Below are positions 7,720 through 14,730 of a DNA stretch of 53,320 bases, one piece after another. The stretch covers positions 1 through 53,320 of the forward strand of contig CAJFNZ010000103.1 in the NCBI GenBank assembly GCA_904395905.1. Reading direction: 5' to 3'. Within the stretch, counting starts at the first letter, position 1. Every line of letters begins with the position of its first letter. The translations under genes were made by a program, and so were the position numbers. Below the pieces are notes generated by a model. The model searched no databases, was not told the origin of the DNA, and was given only the letters and a program-made list of their open reading frames with translations. Source of the stretch: an uncultured Oscillospiraceae bacterium (GTDB lineage: Bacteria > Bacillota > Clostridia > Oscillospirales > Oscillospiraceae).

Positions 7720-8502
7720 TTACAGGTCCTTGGCCTCGGGCAGGCCGCAGCGGCTCCAGCCGCCGTCCACAAACAGGGTCTGGCCGGTGATGCCGCTGGC
7801 CTCCTGGGACGCCAGGAAGCAGACGGCGCTGCCGATTTCCTCGGGGTCGAGCAGGCGCTTCATGGGAATCACCAGCAGGTTGTTGTCGATGTCGATGATG
7901 CCCTCGGCGATGCCCTTGCGGACCATGTCGGTCATGACGTAGCCCGGGGCCACGGCGTTGATGCGGATGTTGAAGCGGCCCCACTCCACGCCCAGCGTGC
8001 CCACGAGGCCGTTGACGGCCGCCTTGGAGATGTTGTACGGCGAGCGGCGGGTCGTGAAGCACTCGGAGTTGGCCGAGGAGATGCAGACGATGCTGCCGCC
8101 GTTCGGCTGGTTCTTCATGTGCCGCGCCGCGGCCCGGGAGGCGAAGTAGTACGCCTTCAGGTTCAGGTCCATGAGGAAGTCGAACTTCTCCTCGGGGAAG
8201 TCCGTGGCCCACTCGCGGATCTGGATGCCGGCGTTGTTCACCAGAATATCGATGGAGCCGTGGTCCGCCACGACGCCGTCAATCAGCTTGTCAATCTCCG
8301 GCACCTGGCGCAGGTCCACCTGACGGGCCTCGGCGGCGCCGCCGGCCTCCTGAATCAGGCGGACCGTCTCCTCGGCCGCCTCGAGGTTGATGTCGGCGAT
8401 GACCAGCTTGGCCCCCTCCCGGGCCAGGCACAGGGCGATGCCCCGGCCGATGCCGGCGCCGGCGCCGGTGACAACGGCAAGTTTCTCCTTGAGTCCACGC
8501 AT
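7720..8502 (-). CDS. SDR oxidoreductase (sugar-acid dehydrogenase type)
   Basis: The protein is a 260-aa classical SDR. TGAGAGIGRG is the cofactor loop, LVNNAGIQI the NNAG motif and SPYNISKAAV the YxxxK motif. FVDGGWSRCG is a typical C-terminus. The Asp in VIADINLEAAEE, after the second beta strand, suggests NAD(H) preference. The gene is alone on its strand, divergent from the DeoC-like operon, and shares a regulatory region with it. It probably interconverts hydroxy and keto forms of the sugar acid; the substrate is not identifiable from sequence. Confidence 0.75.
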   Translation of the reverse strand: MRGLKEKLAVVTGAGAGIGRGIALCLAREGAKLVIADINLEAAEETVRLIQEAGGAAEARQVDLRQVPEIDKLIDGVVADHGSIDILVNNAGIQIREWATDFPEEKFDFLMDLNLKAYYFASRAAARHMKNQPNGGSIVCISSANSECFTTRRSPYNISKAAVNGLVGTLGVEWGRFNIRINAVAPGYVMTDMVRKGIAEGIIDIDNNLLVIPMKRLLDPEEIGSAVCFLASQEASGITGQTLFVDGGWSRCGLPEAKDL

Positions 8503-8541
8503 AGTTTGCTCCGTCCCTTCTTCGATATCTGGAATTGACTC

Positions 8542-8570
8542 TTGACAAGGCGCAGGAATGTGGATACCAT
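8542..8570 (+). promoter_or_regulatory. Promoter of the DeoC-like operon
   Basis: TTGACA, 17-base spacer, TACCAT. An inverted repeat AGGAAT (8554-8559)...ATTCCT (8571-8576) spans the -10. The leader to the GTG start is about 180 bases. Confidence 0.6.
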
Positions 8571-8579
8571 ATTCCTGAC

Positions 8580-8614
8580 AATGTTCAAATTATACACATC
8601 CTCGTTAGAACATT
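8580..8614. promoter_or_regulatory. Inverted repeat operator candidate in the divergent region
   Basis: AATGTTC (8580-8586) and GAACATT (8608-8614) form a perfect 7-bp inverted repeat. They bracket the minus-strand -10 and lie just after the plus-strand -10. Another GAACAT occurs at 8690-8695. A dimeric regulator here could control both directions. Confidence 0.45.
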
Positions 8615-8617
8615 CAA
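8589..8617 (-). promoter_or_regulatory. Promoter of the 7720-8502 SDR gene
   Basis: On the minus strand TTGAAT, a 17-base spacer and a consensus TATAAT. The SDR start is about 87 bases downstream of the -10. Confidence 0.65.
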
Positions 8618-8715
8618 GATTTTTTGAACTTTTCATACAAATTTAACGGTTTTTTGTGCAGCTTGTAAAAAATGGAGCCTTGTTTTTTGGAACATCAGAC
8701 GACAGAGGCTTGACC

Positions 8716-8760
8716 ATGCGCCGCCGGATCCGGCGAGAGAAAGGAGCGTTTCCCCGGTGA
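8716..8760 (+). CDS. Possible 14-aa arginine-rich leader peptide coupled to the DeoC-like gene
   Basis: An ATG with an AGAGG sequence seven bases upstream opens a 14-codon ORF (MRRRIRREKGAFPR). Its TGA overlaps the GTG start of the DeoC-like gene in GTGA. Six of 14 residues are Arg. The codons span the 14-bp palindrome CGCCGGATCCGGCG (8722-8735) and the ribosome binding site of the downstream gene. Translating it would open that hairpin and reload ribosomes at the GTG. It is too short for the ORF track and could be chance. Confidence 0.35.
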   Translation: MRRRIRREKGAFPR

Positions 8761-9482
8761 TTATTTTCGGCAAGGAATACACCCGCGCGAACCTGGGCAA
8801 GATCTTCGATTACGCCATGCTCAACCACGACGTCACCCGCCAGCAGGTGCAGGAGCACGTGAAAAAGGGCATCGCCTACAACGTCAACGGCATCCACTGC
8901 AATCCCTACTGGGTGCCGATGATTGCCGATATGCTCGAGGGCACCGGCATTGAGACGGGCCTCTGCCCGGCGTTCCCCTTCGGCGCGGCCTCGACGGCCG
9001 ACAAGGTCCGCCAGACCGAAGAGCTGGCCAAGATCCTCCGCGGCCGGCCCGGCTGCGTGGACTACGTCATCAACGTCGGCGCCCTGCGGGGCGGTGAGTA
9101 CGACGTCCTCAAGGAGGAGGCCGAGGCCATGGTGGCCCTGGGCCGGGACTACGGCCTGACCGTCAAGAGCATCATGGAGAACGCCATGCTCACCGACGAG
9201 CAGCTGGCCGCCGGCTGCCGGATTGTCAGCGAGGCCGGCGTGGACTACGTCAAGGCCGCCAGCGGCCGCGGCGGCTCCCCGGCCATGCGGACGCTGCACA
9301 TCATGCGGGCCAACATCGACGACCGGGTGGGCATCAAGTTCGCCGGCTACGGCACGTACAACCTGACCCAGCTGACCATCATGGGCCTCGTCACCGGCGC
9401 CAGCCTCTTCGGCACCGGCTACGCCCACGAAATCATCGAGGAGATTGACCAGTTCTATAGGGACCTGGTCATCACCAAATAA
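8757..9482 (+). CDS. DeoC-family class I aldolase
   Basis: The protein is 241 aa from GTG with AAAGGAG ten bases upstream. It keeps the class I catalytic set of deoxyribose-phosphate aldolase: Asp in VDYVINVGAL, Schiff-base Lys in YVKAASGRGG and the second Lys in VGIKFAGYG. The phosphate-binding segments differ: the usual SGGIR is AGYGT and the usual GTSSG is FGTGY. The substrate may therefore be different or not phosphorylated. It is the first gene of an operon with an SDR, a zinc dehydrogenase and a KdgK-like kinase and has no Eda-type aldolase nearby, so it probably does the chain cleavage of this pathway. Confidence 0.8.
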   Translation: MIIFGKEYTRANLGKIFDYAMLNHDVTRQQVQEHVKKGIAYNVNGIHCNPYWVPMIADMLEGTGIETGLCPAFPFGAASTADKVRQTEELAKILRGRPGCVDYVINVGALRGGEYDVLKEEAEAMVALGRDYGLTVKSIMENAMLTDEQLAAGCRIVSEAGVDYVKAASGRGGSPAMRTLHIMRANIDDRVGIKFAGYGTYNLTQLTIMGLVTGASLFGTGYAHEIIEEIDQFYRDLVITK

Positions 9483-9541
9483 ATTCCCTGGGAGCCCCAA
9501 TGCCTGCAAAACAAAGTTGAATCGGACAAAAGAAAGGACGA

Positions 9542-10375
9542 ATGAATATGGTTGCAGAAAATCTCAAGAAGCTCTTCTCCCTGGAGAACAAGGTCGTGCT
9601 GATGACCGGCGCCGCCGGCGGCATCGGCGCGGAGCTGGCCAAGGGAATGGCCGGCGTGGGCGCCATCCTGTGCGCCTGCGACATCAGCGAGAAGGGCCTG
9701 GCGGCTCTGAAGCAGGCCATCGACGCCGAGGGCGGCGAGTGCCACACCTTCGTCATGGACGTGACGAACAAGGAGAGCATCCACGCCGCGGTGGACGCCA
9801 TCGACAAGCAGTTCGGCCGGGTGGACGTGCTGGTCAACGTGGCCGGCATCAACAAGCGCGAGGGCATCCTGGACGTGCTCGAGGAGACGTACGACCGGAT
9901 TATGGACATCAACCTCAAGAGCGTCTTCATGGTCAGCCGTGCCGTGGCGCCGCTGATGATGAAGCAGCACAGCGGCAGCATCATCAACATCGGCTCCCAC
10001 AACGCCACGGCCATGCTGGGCGGGTGCAGCGTCTACGGCGCCACCAAGAGCGGCGTCGTGGCCCTGACGCGGTCCATGGCCATCGAGTGGGCCGAGTGGG
10101 GCATCCGCGCCAACGCCGTCTCCCCGGGCCACATCCTCACCCCGCTGACCCAGGTCACCTGGGACCATCCGACCCGCGGCGACTACCTGCGCGACCGCAT
10201 CGCCATGCGCCGTCCCGGCAACCCCGAGGAGATCCTCGGCGTGGTCGTGCTGCTGGCCTCGGACGCCTCCAGCTACATCAGCGGCTCCAACTACGTCGTT
10301 GACGGCGGTTGCCTCTGCGGCGGCGCCCCGTGGGACTTCGACAGCGCCTACCGCTACAAGGGCGAGGACCAGTAA
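9542..10375 (+). CDS. SDR oxidoreductase, gluconate 5-dehydrogenase-like
   Basis: The protein is 277 aa, somewhat long for the family because of a C-terminal tail (CGGAPWDFDSAYRYKGEDQ). TGAAGGIGAE is the cofactor loop. NVAGINKREG replaces NNAG, and SVYGATKSGV holds YxxxK. Asp in CACDISEKG suggests NAD(H). The pattern is closest to aldonate 5-dehydrogenases. Two ATGs lie close together; the first (AATGAATATG) follows AAAGGAC and is used here. It is the second gene of the DeoC-like/kinase operon, so it likely acts on the same sugar acid as the zinc dehydrogenase after it. Confidence 0.8.
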   Translation: MNMVAENLKKLFSLENKVVLMTGAAGGIGAELAKGMAGVGAILCACDISEKGLAALKQAIDAEGGECHTFVMDVTNKESIHAAVDAIDKQFGRVDVLVNVAGINKREGILDVLEETYDRIMDINLKSVFMVSRAVAPLMMKQHSGSIINIGSHNATAMLGGCSVYGATKSGVVALTRSMAIEWAEWGIRANAVSPGHILTPLTQVTWDHPTRGDYLRDRIAMRRPGNPEEILGVVVLLASDASSYISGSNYVVDGGCLCGGAPWDFDSAYRYKGEDQ

Positions 10376-10410
10376 GCCGCCGCGAAATTGACCAAGGAGG
10401 GTTTATCACC

Positions 10411-11439
10411 ATGAAAGCTGTATACCTCAAGGAGCCCAAGAACATCTTCATCGAAGAAATCGAGAAGCCCGTCTACACCCCCGGCCAGGGCAAGGCCCTG
10501 ATTCGGATTAAGTCCATGGGCATCTGCGGCTCCGACATCGGCGCCTACCGGGGCGTCAACCCCATCGTCAGCTACCCCCGGATTATCGGCCACGAGTTGG
10601 CCGGCATCATCGAGGAGATTGACGACAACAACCCCAAGGGCCTCAAGAAGGGCGACCGGGTCGTCCTGGAGCCGTACCTGCACTGCGGCCACTGCTATCC
10701 CTGCTCCCTGGGCCGCACCAACTGCTGCGAGACCCTGGAGTGCCTGGGCGTTCACACCGACGGCGGCATGACCGAGTACTTCCTCCATCCGGACTTCATG
10801 CTCGTGCCGATTCCCGACGATATGCCCTGGGACATCGCCCCCATGTCCGAGCCGCTGACCATCTCCCTCCATGCCCTGCACCGGGCGAAGGTCTCCGCCG
10901 GGCAGCACGTGGCCATCAACGGCTGCGGCGCCATCGGCCTGCTGGCCGCCCTGGCCGCCCTGGCCTACGGCGCGGTGCCCATCGTCATCGACCCGGTGGA
11001 GGAGCGCCTGGCCTACGCCCGCAGCCTGGGCGTGGAGCACACCATCTGCCCGCCGGCCGACGACACGGTGGCGAAGATCCGTGAGCTGACCAACGGCCGC
11101 ATGGCCGAGGTGGTGCTGGAGATGTCCGGCGCCGGCTCCGCCATCCGCCAGAGCCTGGACATGGTCTCCTACGCCGGCAAGATTGTCCTGACCGGCTGGC
11201 CCAAGTCCGAGACGAGCCTGCCCACCAACCTCATCACCACCAAGGAAATCGACGTCCTGGGCGGCCGCAACAGCGCCAAGGAGTTCGAGGAGGCCCTGGA
11301 GCTGATTGAGAGCGGCAAGGTCAACGCCCGGGCCGTGCTGAGCAAGGTCATCACCATGGACGAGGTCCCCGCGGCCGTGGAGGAGCTGTCGGAGTTCCCG
11401 GGCCGGTACCTGAAGATTAACGCCGTCATCGGCGACTGA
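10411..11439 (+). CDS. Zinc-dependent alcohol/polyol dehydrogenase (MDR family)
   Basis: The protein is 342 aa from an ATG ten bases after AAGGAGG; the ORF-track start is 34 codons upstream and out of context. MGICGSDIGAYRG and IIGHELAG hold the catalytic zinc ligands. HCGHCYPCSLGRTNCC is the four-Cys structural zinc lobe. NGCGAIGLLAALAA is the Rossmann loop, and VIDPVEERL suggests NAD(H). Relatives include RspB, L-galactonate/L-gulonate 5-dehydrogenases and sorbitol dehydrogenases. Together with the preceding SDR it could form an oxidation/reduction pair that epimerises a sugar acid through a keto intermediate (inference). Confidence 0.85.
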   Translation: MKAVYLKEPKNIFIEEIEKPVYTPGQGKALIRIKSMGICGSDIGAYRGVNPIVSYPRIIGHELAGIIEEIDDNNPKGLKKGDRVVLEPYLHCGHCYPCSLGRTNCCETLECLGVHTDGGMTEYFLHPDFMLVPIPDDMPWDIAPMSEPLTISLHALHRAKVSAGQHVAINGCGAIGLLAALAALAYGAVPIVIDPVEERLAYARSLGVEHTICPPADDTVAKIRELTNGRMAEVVLEMSGAGSAIRQSLDMVSYAGKIVLTGWPKSETSLPTNLITTKEIDVLGGRNSAKEFEEALELIESGKVNARAVLSKVITMDEVPAAVEELSEFPGRYLKINAVIGD

Positions 11440-11457
11440 GCGGAGGAGGAGAAGCCA

Positions 11458-12537
11458 ATGCCCATCCATCTGAGAGAGAACTGCAAGTACCACCTGATGG
11501 TCCTCACCAGCGTCGGCCTGCGCATCACGCCGAAGGACCGCCAGCCGGTCCACGTGAGCCGGGAGTTCACGCTCCAGGCCAACAGCGCCGAGAGCAACGT
11601 CCTGGGCGTCTCGGCCGCCCTGGGCCTGAAGACGAAAATGCTCACCGCCTTCGTCGAGGGCAGCCCGCTGGCCCAGTTCATCAAGTCCGAGTACCGGGCC
11701 CGGGGCATCGACTTCGAGGGCCCCGAGGTGCCCCAGGGCGGGCCGTGGGGCTACCGCCACCAGATCAACGTGGCCGACTGCGGCTACGGCCTCCGCGGCG
11801 CCCGCGTCTGGAACGACCGCTCCGGCGAGGTGGGCCGCGACCTGAAGTCCGCCGACTTCGACCTGGACCGGATCTTCGTGCAGGAGGGCGTGCAGATCCT
11901 CCACACGTCCGGCCTCTTCGCGGCCATGTCCCCCAACACCATCCAGTTCTGCCTGGACTGCGTCCGGGCGGCCAAGGCGGCCGGCTCGGTCATCAGCTTC
12001 GACCTGAACTACCGCGCCTCCTTCTGGAAGGGCCGGGAGGCCGAGCTGCGCAAGGCCTTCCAGGAGATTGCCTCCCTGGCCGACATCCTCGTGGGCAACG
12101 AGGAGGACTTCCAGCTGGCCCTGGGCATCCAGGGGCCGGAGGCCGGCGGCAAGGGCCTGGCGGCCAAGATTGACGGCTTCAAGGGCATGATTGAGGAGGT
12201 CAAGAAGGCCTATCCCAACGCCTCCATGTTCGCCACCACGCTGCGCGAGGTGGTCAGCGCCAACGACAACCTCTGGGGCGCCATTCTCCACACCGACGGC
12301 CAGTGGTACGTGGAGGAGCCGCGGAACGTGCCGGTCCTCGACCGCATCGGCGGCGGCGACGGCTTCGTCAGCGGCCTGCTCTACGGCGTGCTGCGGGGCT
12401 GGGCGCCGGAGAAGTGCCTCCAGTTCGGCTGGGCCTCCGGCGCGCTGGTGGTCACGCTGCTGACCGACTACGCCACGCCCGCCGACGAGGAGCAGATCTG
12501 GAGCATCTACGAGGGCAACGCCCGCGTCAAGCGCTGA
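11458..12537 (+). CDS. kdgK: PfkB-family sugar kinase, 2-keto-3-deoxygluconate kinase-like
   Basis: The protein is 359 aa and belongs to the ribokinase/PfkB superfamily. The C-terminal DRIGGGDGFVSGLLYG contains the catalytic Asp and the anion hole (consensus DTxGAGD). ISFDLNYRASFW and ILVGNEEDF are typical of 2-keto-3-deoxygluconate kinases. The role would be ATP-dependent phosphorylation of a 2-keto-3-deoxy sugar acid. The N-terminus is less conserved. The alternative reading as a deoxyribose-type kinase is possible because the operon also carries a DeoC-family aldolase. It is the last gene of this operon and ends at a terminator. Confidence 0.7.
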   Translation: MPIHLRENCKYHLMVLTSVGLRITPKDRQPVHVSREFTLQANSAESNVLGVSAALGLKTKMLTAFVEGSPLAQFIKSEYRARGIDFEGPEVPQGGPWGYRHQINVADCGYGLRGARVWNDRSGEVGRDLKSADFDLDRIFVQEGVQILHTSGLFAAMSPNTIQFCLDCVRAAKAAGSVISFDLNYRASFWKGREAELRKAFQEIASLADILVGNEEDFQLALGIQGPEAGGKGLAAKIDGFKGMIEEVKKAYPNASMFATTLREVVSANDNLWGAILHTDGQWYVEEPRNVPVLDRIGGGDGFVSGLLYGVLRGWAPEKCLQFGWASGALVVTLLTDYATPADEEQIWSIYEGNARVKR

Positions 12538-12570
12538 GGCCGGCGGTTCGTCGAATTACACAAACCATAG

Positions 12571-12604
12571 AAAAGAGGTGGGGATTGCTCCCTGCCTCTT
12601 TTTT
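12571..12604 (+). terminator. Terminator after the kdgK-like gene
   Basis: AAAAGAGG..GGGA pairs with TCCC..CCTCTTTT with two mismatches, followed by a run of T. It lies 33 bases after the stop. Confidence 0.75.
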
Positions 12605-12615
12605 GCGCCGAAACC

Positions 12616-12640
12616 TTCCGGGAATTCCGGGAATTCCGGA
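12616..12640. promoter_or_regulatory. Tandem 9-bp palindromic operator candidate
   Basis: Two full copies of the self-palindromic TTCCGGGAA and a third partial copy follow each other without gaps. A related AATTCCCGAATT (12752-12763) touches the -35 of the transketolase promoter. In the gene-free stretch 12538-12932 these are the main regulatory-looking elements besides the terminator, promoter and leader hairpin. Confidence 0.45.
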
Positions 12641-12761
12641 TATTTTTCCGCATAAATTCTTTTACACGACGTTTACAAAACGACAGAGCGCAAAGCCCGC
12701 GATGACGAGGGGCTGTGCAAAACGCCGAAAAACCGGGCGGAGGTTTAATGAAATTCCCGAA

Positions 12762-12790
12762 TTGACGGTCGAAAAGATATGACGTATAAT
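12762..12790 (+). promoter_or_regulatory. Promoter of the transketolase-Liv operon
   Basis: TTGACG, 17-base spacer and a consensus TATAAT. The predicted transcript starts near 12797 with a leader of about 135 bases. No other equally good promoter is seen before the Liv genes, so much of the following 12 kb may be read from here. Confidence 0.75.
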
Positions 12791-12828
12791 AATTTCAACC
12801 TCAGAAATCTCCCCGCAGAAGGGGACGT

Positions 12829-12854
12829 CCCGCCGGCGGCCAACGGCCGGCGGG
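12829..12854 (+). other. Leader hairpin before the transketolase genes
   Basis: CCCGCCGGC and GCCGGCGGG form a 9-bp stem with an 8-base loop in the leader. A smaller CCCC..GGGG hairpin lies just upstream. No U-tract follows. It may affect mRNA stability or a leader regulatory switch. Confidence 0.4.
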
Positions 12855-12932
12855 CTGCGCGTCAAGTTTCGCAAGCCCCGCATCATACCTCGTTTCCAAG
12901 CAGGATTTAGCTAGAATGGAGGAACATACGTA

Positions 12933-13775
12933 ATGCACTACACAGCACAAGACATCCAAGATGTCAAGAGAAAAGCGATTGACATCCGCGCGGACATCCT
13001 TCAGATGATTCCCAACGGCAAAGTGGGCCATCTGGGCGGCAGCTGCTCCGCGGCGGACTTCACTGCTGCGCTGTATTTCAAGCACATGAAGGTGTTTGAC
13101 GACCCGAAGAACCCCGCCCGTGACCGCTGCATCTTCAGCAAGGGCCACGCGGTGCTGGCGCAGTACGCCTGCTTCGTGGAGCTGGGCTACGTGGACCGCT
13201 CGGAGCTGCCGAAGGTCAAGACCATCAACGGCATCCTCCAGGGCCACCCCGATATGGACCTGACCCCCGGCATCGAGGCCGTCACCGGCTCCCTGGGCCA
13301 GGGCCTCTCCGTGGCGCTGGGCATGGCCCTGGGCCTGAAGCTGGACAAGAGCGATTCCCGCGTGTTCGCCGTGCTGGGCGACGGCGAGATCTCCGAGGGC
13401 CAGATCTGGGAGGCCGCCATGGCCGCCACGGTCTACAAGGCCGACAACCTCTGCGCGATTCTGGACCACAACGGCGTCCAGGCCACCGATGTGACCGAGA
13501 AGGTCTTCCCCATCCACAACATCCAGGAGAAGTGGCGCGCCTTCGGCTGGCACGTCATCGAGATTGACGGCCACAACATCGAGCAGATCCTCGCCGCCCT
13601 GGACGAGGCCAAGGCCACCAAGGGCCAGCCCACGCTCATCTATGCCAACACCGTCAAGGGCAAGGGCTTCGCCTTCGCCGAGGGCAAGGCCAAGTACCAC
13701 AACGCGGCCATGACGGAAGAGGAGTACCAGCAGGCGCTTCAGGCCATCGAGCAGGCCCGCAAGGAGGTTGGTTAA
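12933..13775 (+). CDS. Transketolase, N-terminal (TPP-binding) subunit
   Basis: The protein is 280 aa, the normal size for the N-terminal half of a split transketolase. HLGGSCSAADFTAALYF and FSKGHAVLAQYA are active-site segments. GDGEISEGQIWEAAMAA is the TPP/metal motif GDG...N, ending in CAILDHNGVQA. The enzyme moves two-carbon ketol units between sugars. It pairs with the next gene, two bases downstream. Split transketolases inside catabolic operons sometimes serve dedicated routes such as apulose-4-phosphate or sulfosugar cleavage. Here the acceptor is unknown. The GGAGG ribosome binding site precedes a TAATG start. Confidence 0.92.
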   Translation: MHYTAQDIQDVKRKAIDIRADILQMIPNGKVGHLGGSCSAADFTAALYFKHMKVFDDPKNPARDRCIFSKGHAVLAQYACFVELGYVDRSELPKVKTINGILQGHPDMDLTPGIEAVTGSLGQGLSVALGMALGLKLDKSDSRVFAVLGDGEISEGQIWEAAMAATVYKADNLCAILDHNGVQATDVTEKVFPIHNIQEKWRAFGWHVIEIDGHNIEQILAALDEAKATKGQPTLIYANTVKGKGFAFAEGKAKYHNAAMTEEEYQQALQAIEQARKEVG

Positions 13776-13777
13776 TC

Positions 13778-14710
13778 ATGGAGAAGAAGAACTGCAGAAA
13801 CGCTTACGGCCAGGCCCTGGTGGACCTGGGCAAGAAATACGACAACGTCGTCGCGCTGGAGGCCGACCTGGGCAAGTCCACCATGTCGTATATGTTCGGC
13901 GACGCCTATCCCGAGCGGTACTTCCAGGTGGGCATTGCCGAGCAGAACATGGCCTCGATGGCCGCCGGCCTGGCCCTGACGGGCAAGGTTGCCTTTGTGA
14001 ACTCCTTCGCGGTGTTCTCCAGCGGCCGCGCCTATGACCAGATCCGCTCCTCCATCTGCATCCCCAACCTGAACGTCCGCATCTGCGGCTCCTCCGCCGG
14101 TCTGTCGGACTACGGCGACGGCAAGACCCACCAGTCGGTGGACGACATCGCCATCATGCGGGTGCTGCCCCACATGACCGTTCTCTCCCCGGTGGACGCC
14201 GTGGAGACCGAGAAGATGGTCGCCGCCCTGGGCGAGCTGAAGGGCCCGGCCTATATCCGCATCAACCGCAACGACCTGCCGGTCTACACCGACCCCGACG
14301 CCGAGTACCACATCGGCAAGATCTCCACCATCCGCGAGGGCAAGGACGTGGTCGTCTTCGGCAGCGGCGTGATGGTCTCCCAGGCCATGGCGGCCGCCGA
14401 GGAGCTGGAGAAGGAGGGCATCTCCGTCCGGGTCGTGAACATCAGCACCATCAAGCCGCTGGACGTGGCGGCCCTGAAGGCCTGCTGCGAGGGCGTCAAG
14501 GGCGTCGTCACCGCGGAGGAGCACAACATCTACGGCGGCCTCGGCTCCGCTGTCTGCGAGGCCCTGTCGGACAGCCGCCTGCCCATCAAGATGGTGGGCC
14601 TCCAGGACACCTTCGGGCGCTCCGCGGAGAACTATCAGCTGTTGTTGGAGAAGTATCACCTGATGCCCGCCGACGTGGCGGCTGCTGTCAAAGCCGTTCT
14701 GGGGGCATAA
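13778..14710 (+). CDS. Transketolase, C-terminal subunit
   Basis: The protein is 310 aa and comprises the pyrimidine-binding and C-terminal domains. VGIAEQNMASMAAGLAL contains the Glu that activates TPP. SSAGLSDYGDGKTHQSVDDIAIMR is the canonical donor-site loop. ISTIKPLD and TAEEHNIYGGLGSAV belong to the C-terminal domain. It needs the preceding subunit for activity. The ATG follows that stop by two bases, so equal expression by coupling is likely. It connects the catabolic locus to the pentose phosphate pool. Confidence 0.92.
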   Translation: MEKKNCRNAYGQALVDLGKKYDNVVALEADLGKSTMSYMFGDAYPERYFQVGIAEQNMASMAAGLALTGKVAFVNSFAVFSSGRAYDQIRSSICIPNLNVRICGSSAGLSDYGDGKTHQSVDDIAIMRVLPHMTVLSPVDAVETEKMVAALGELKGPAYIRINRNDLPVYTDPDAEYHIGKISTIREGKDVVVFGSGVMVSQAMAAAEELEKEGISVRVVNISTIKPLDVAALKACCEGVKGVVTAEEHNIYGGLGSAVCEALSDSRLPIKMVGLQDTFGRSAENYQLLLEKYHLMPADVAAAVKAVLGA

Positions 14711-14730
14711 GTCGAAGAATAGGAGACGAC

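Noticed and set aside
12916-12933. Five-codon ORF MEEHT overlapping the transketolase start (TAATG)
   Set aside because: Its codons are simply the GGAGG ribosome binding site region; no separate ribosome binding site precedes it.
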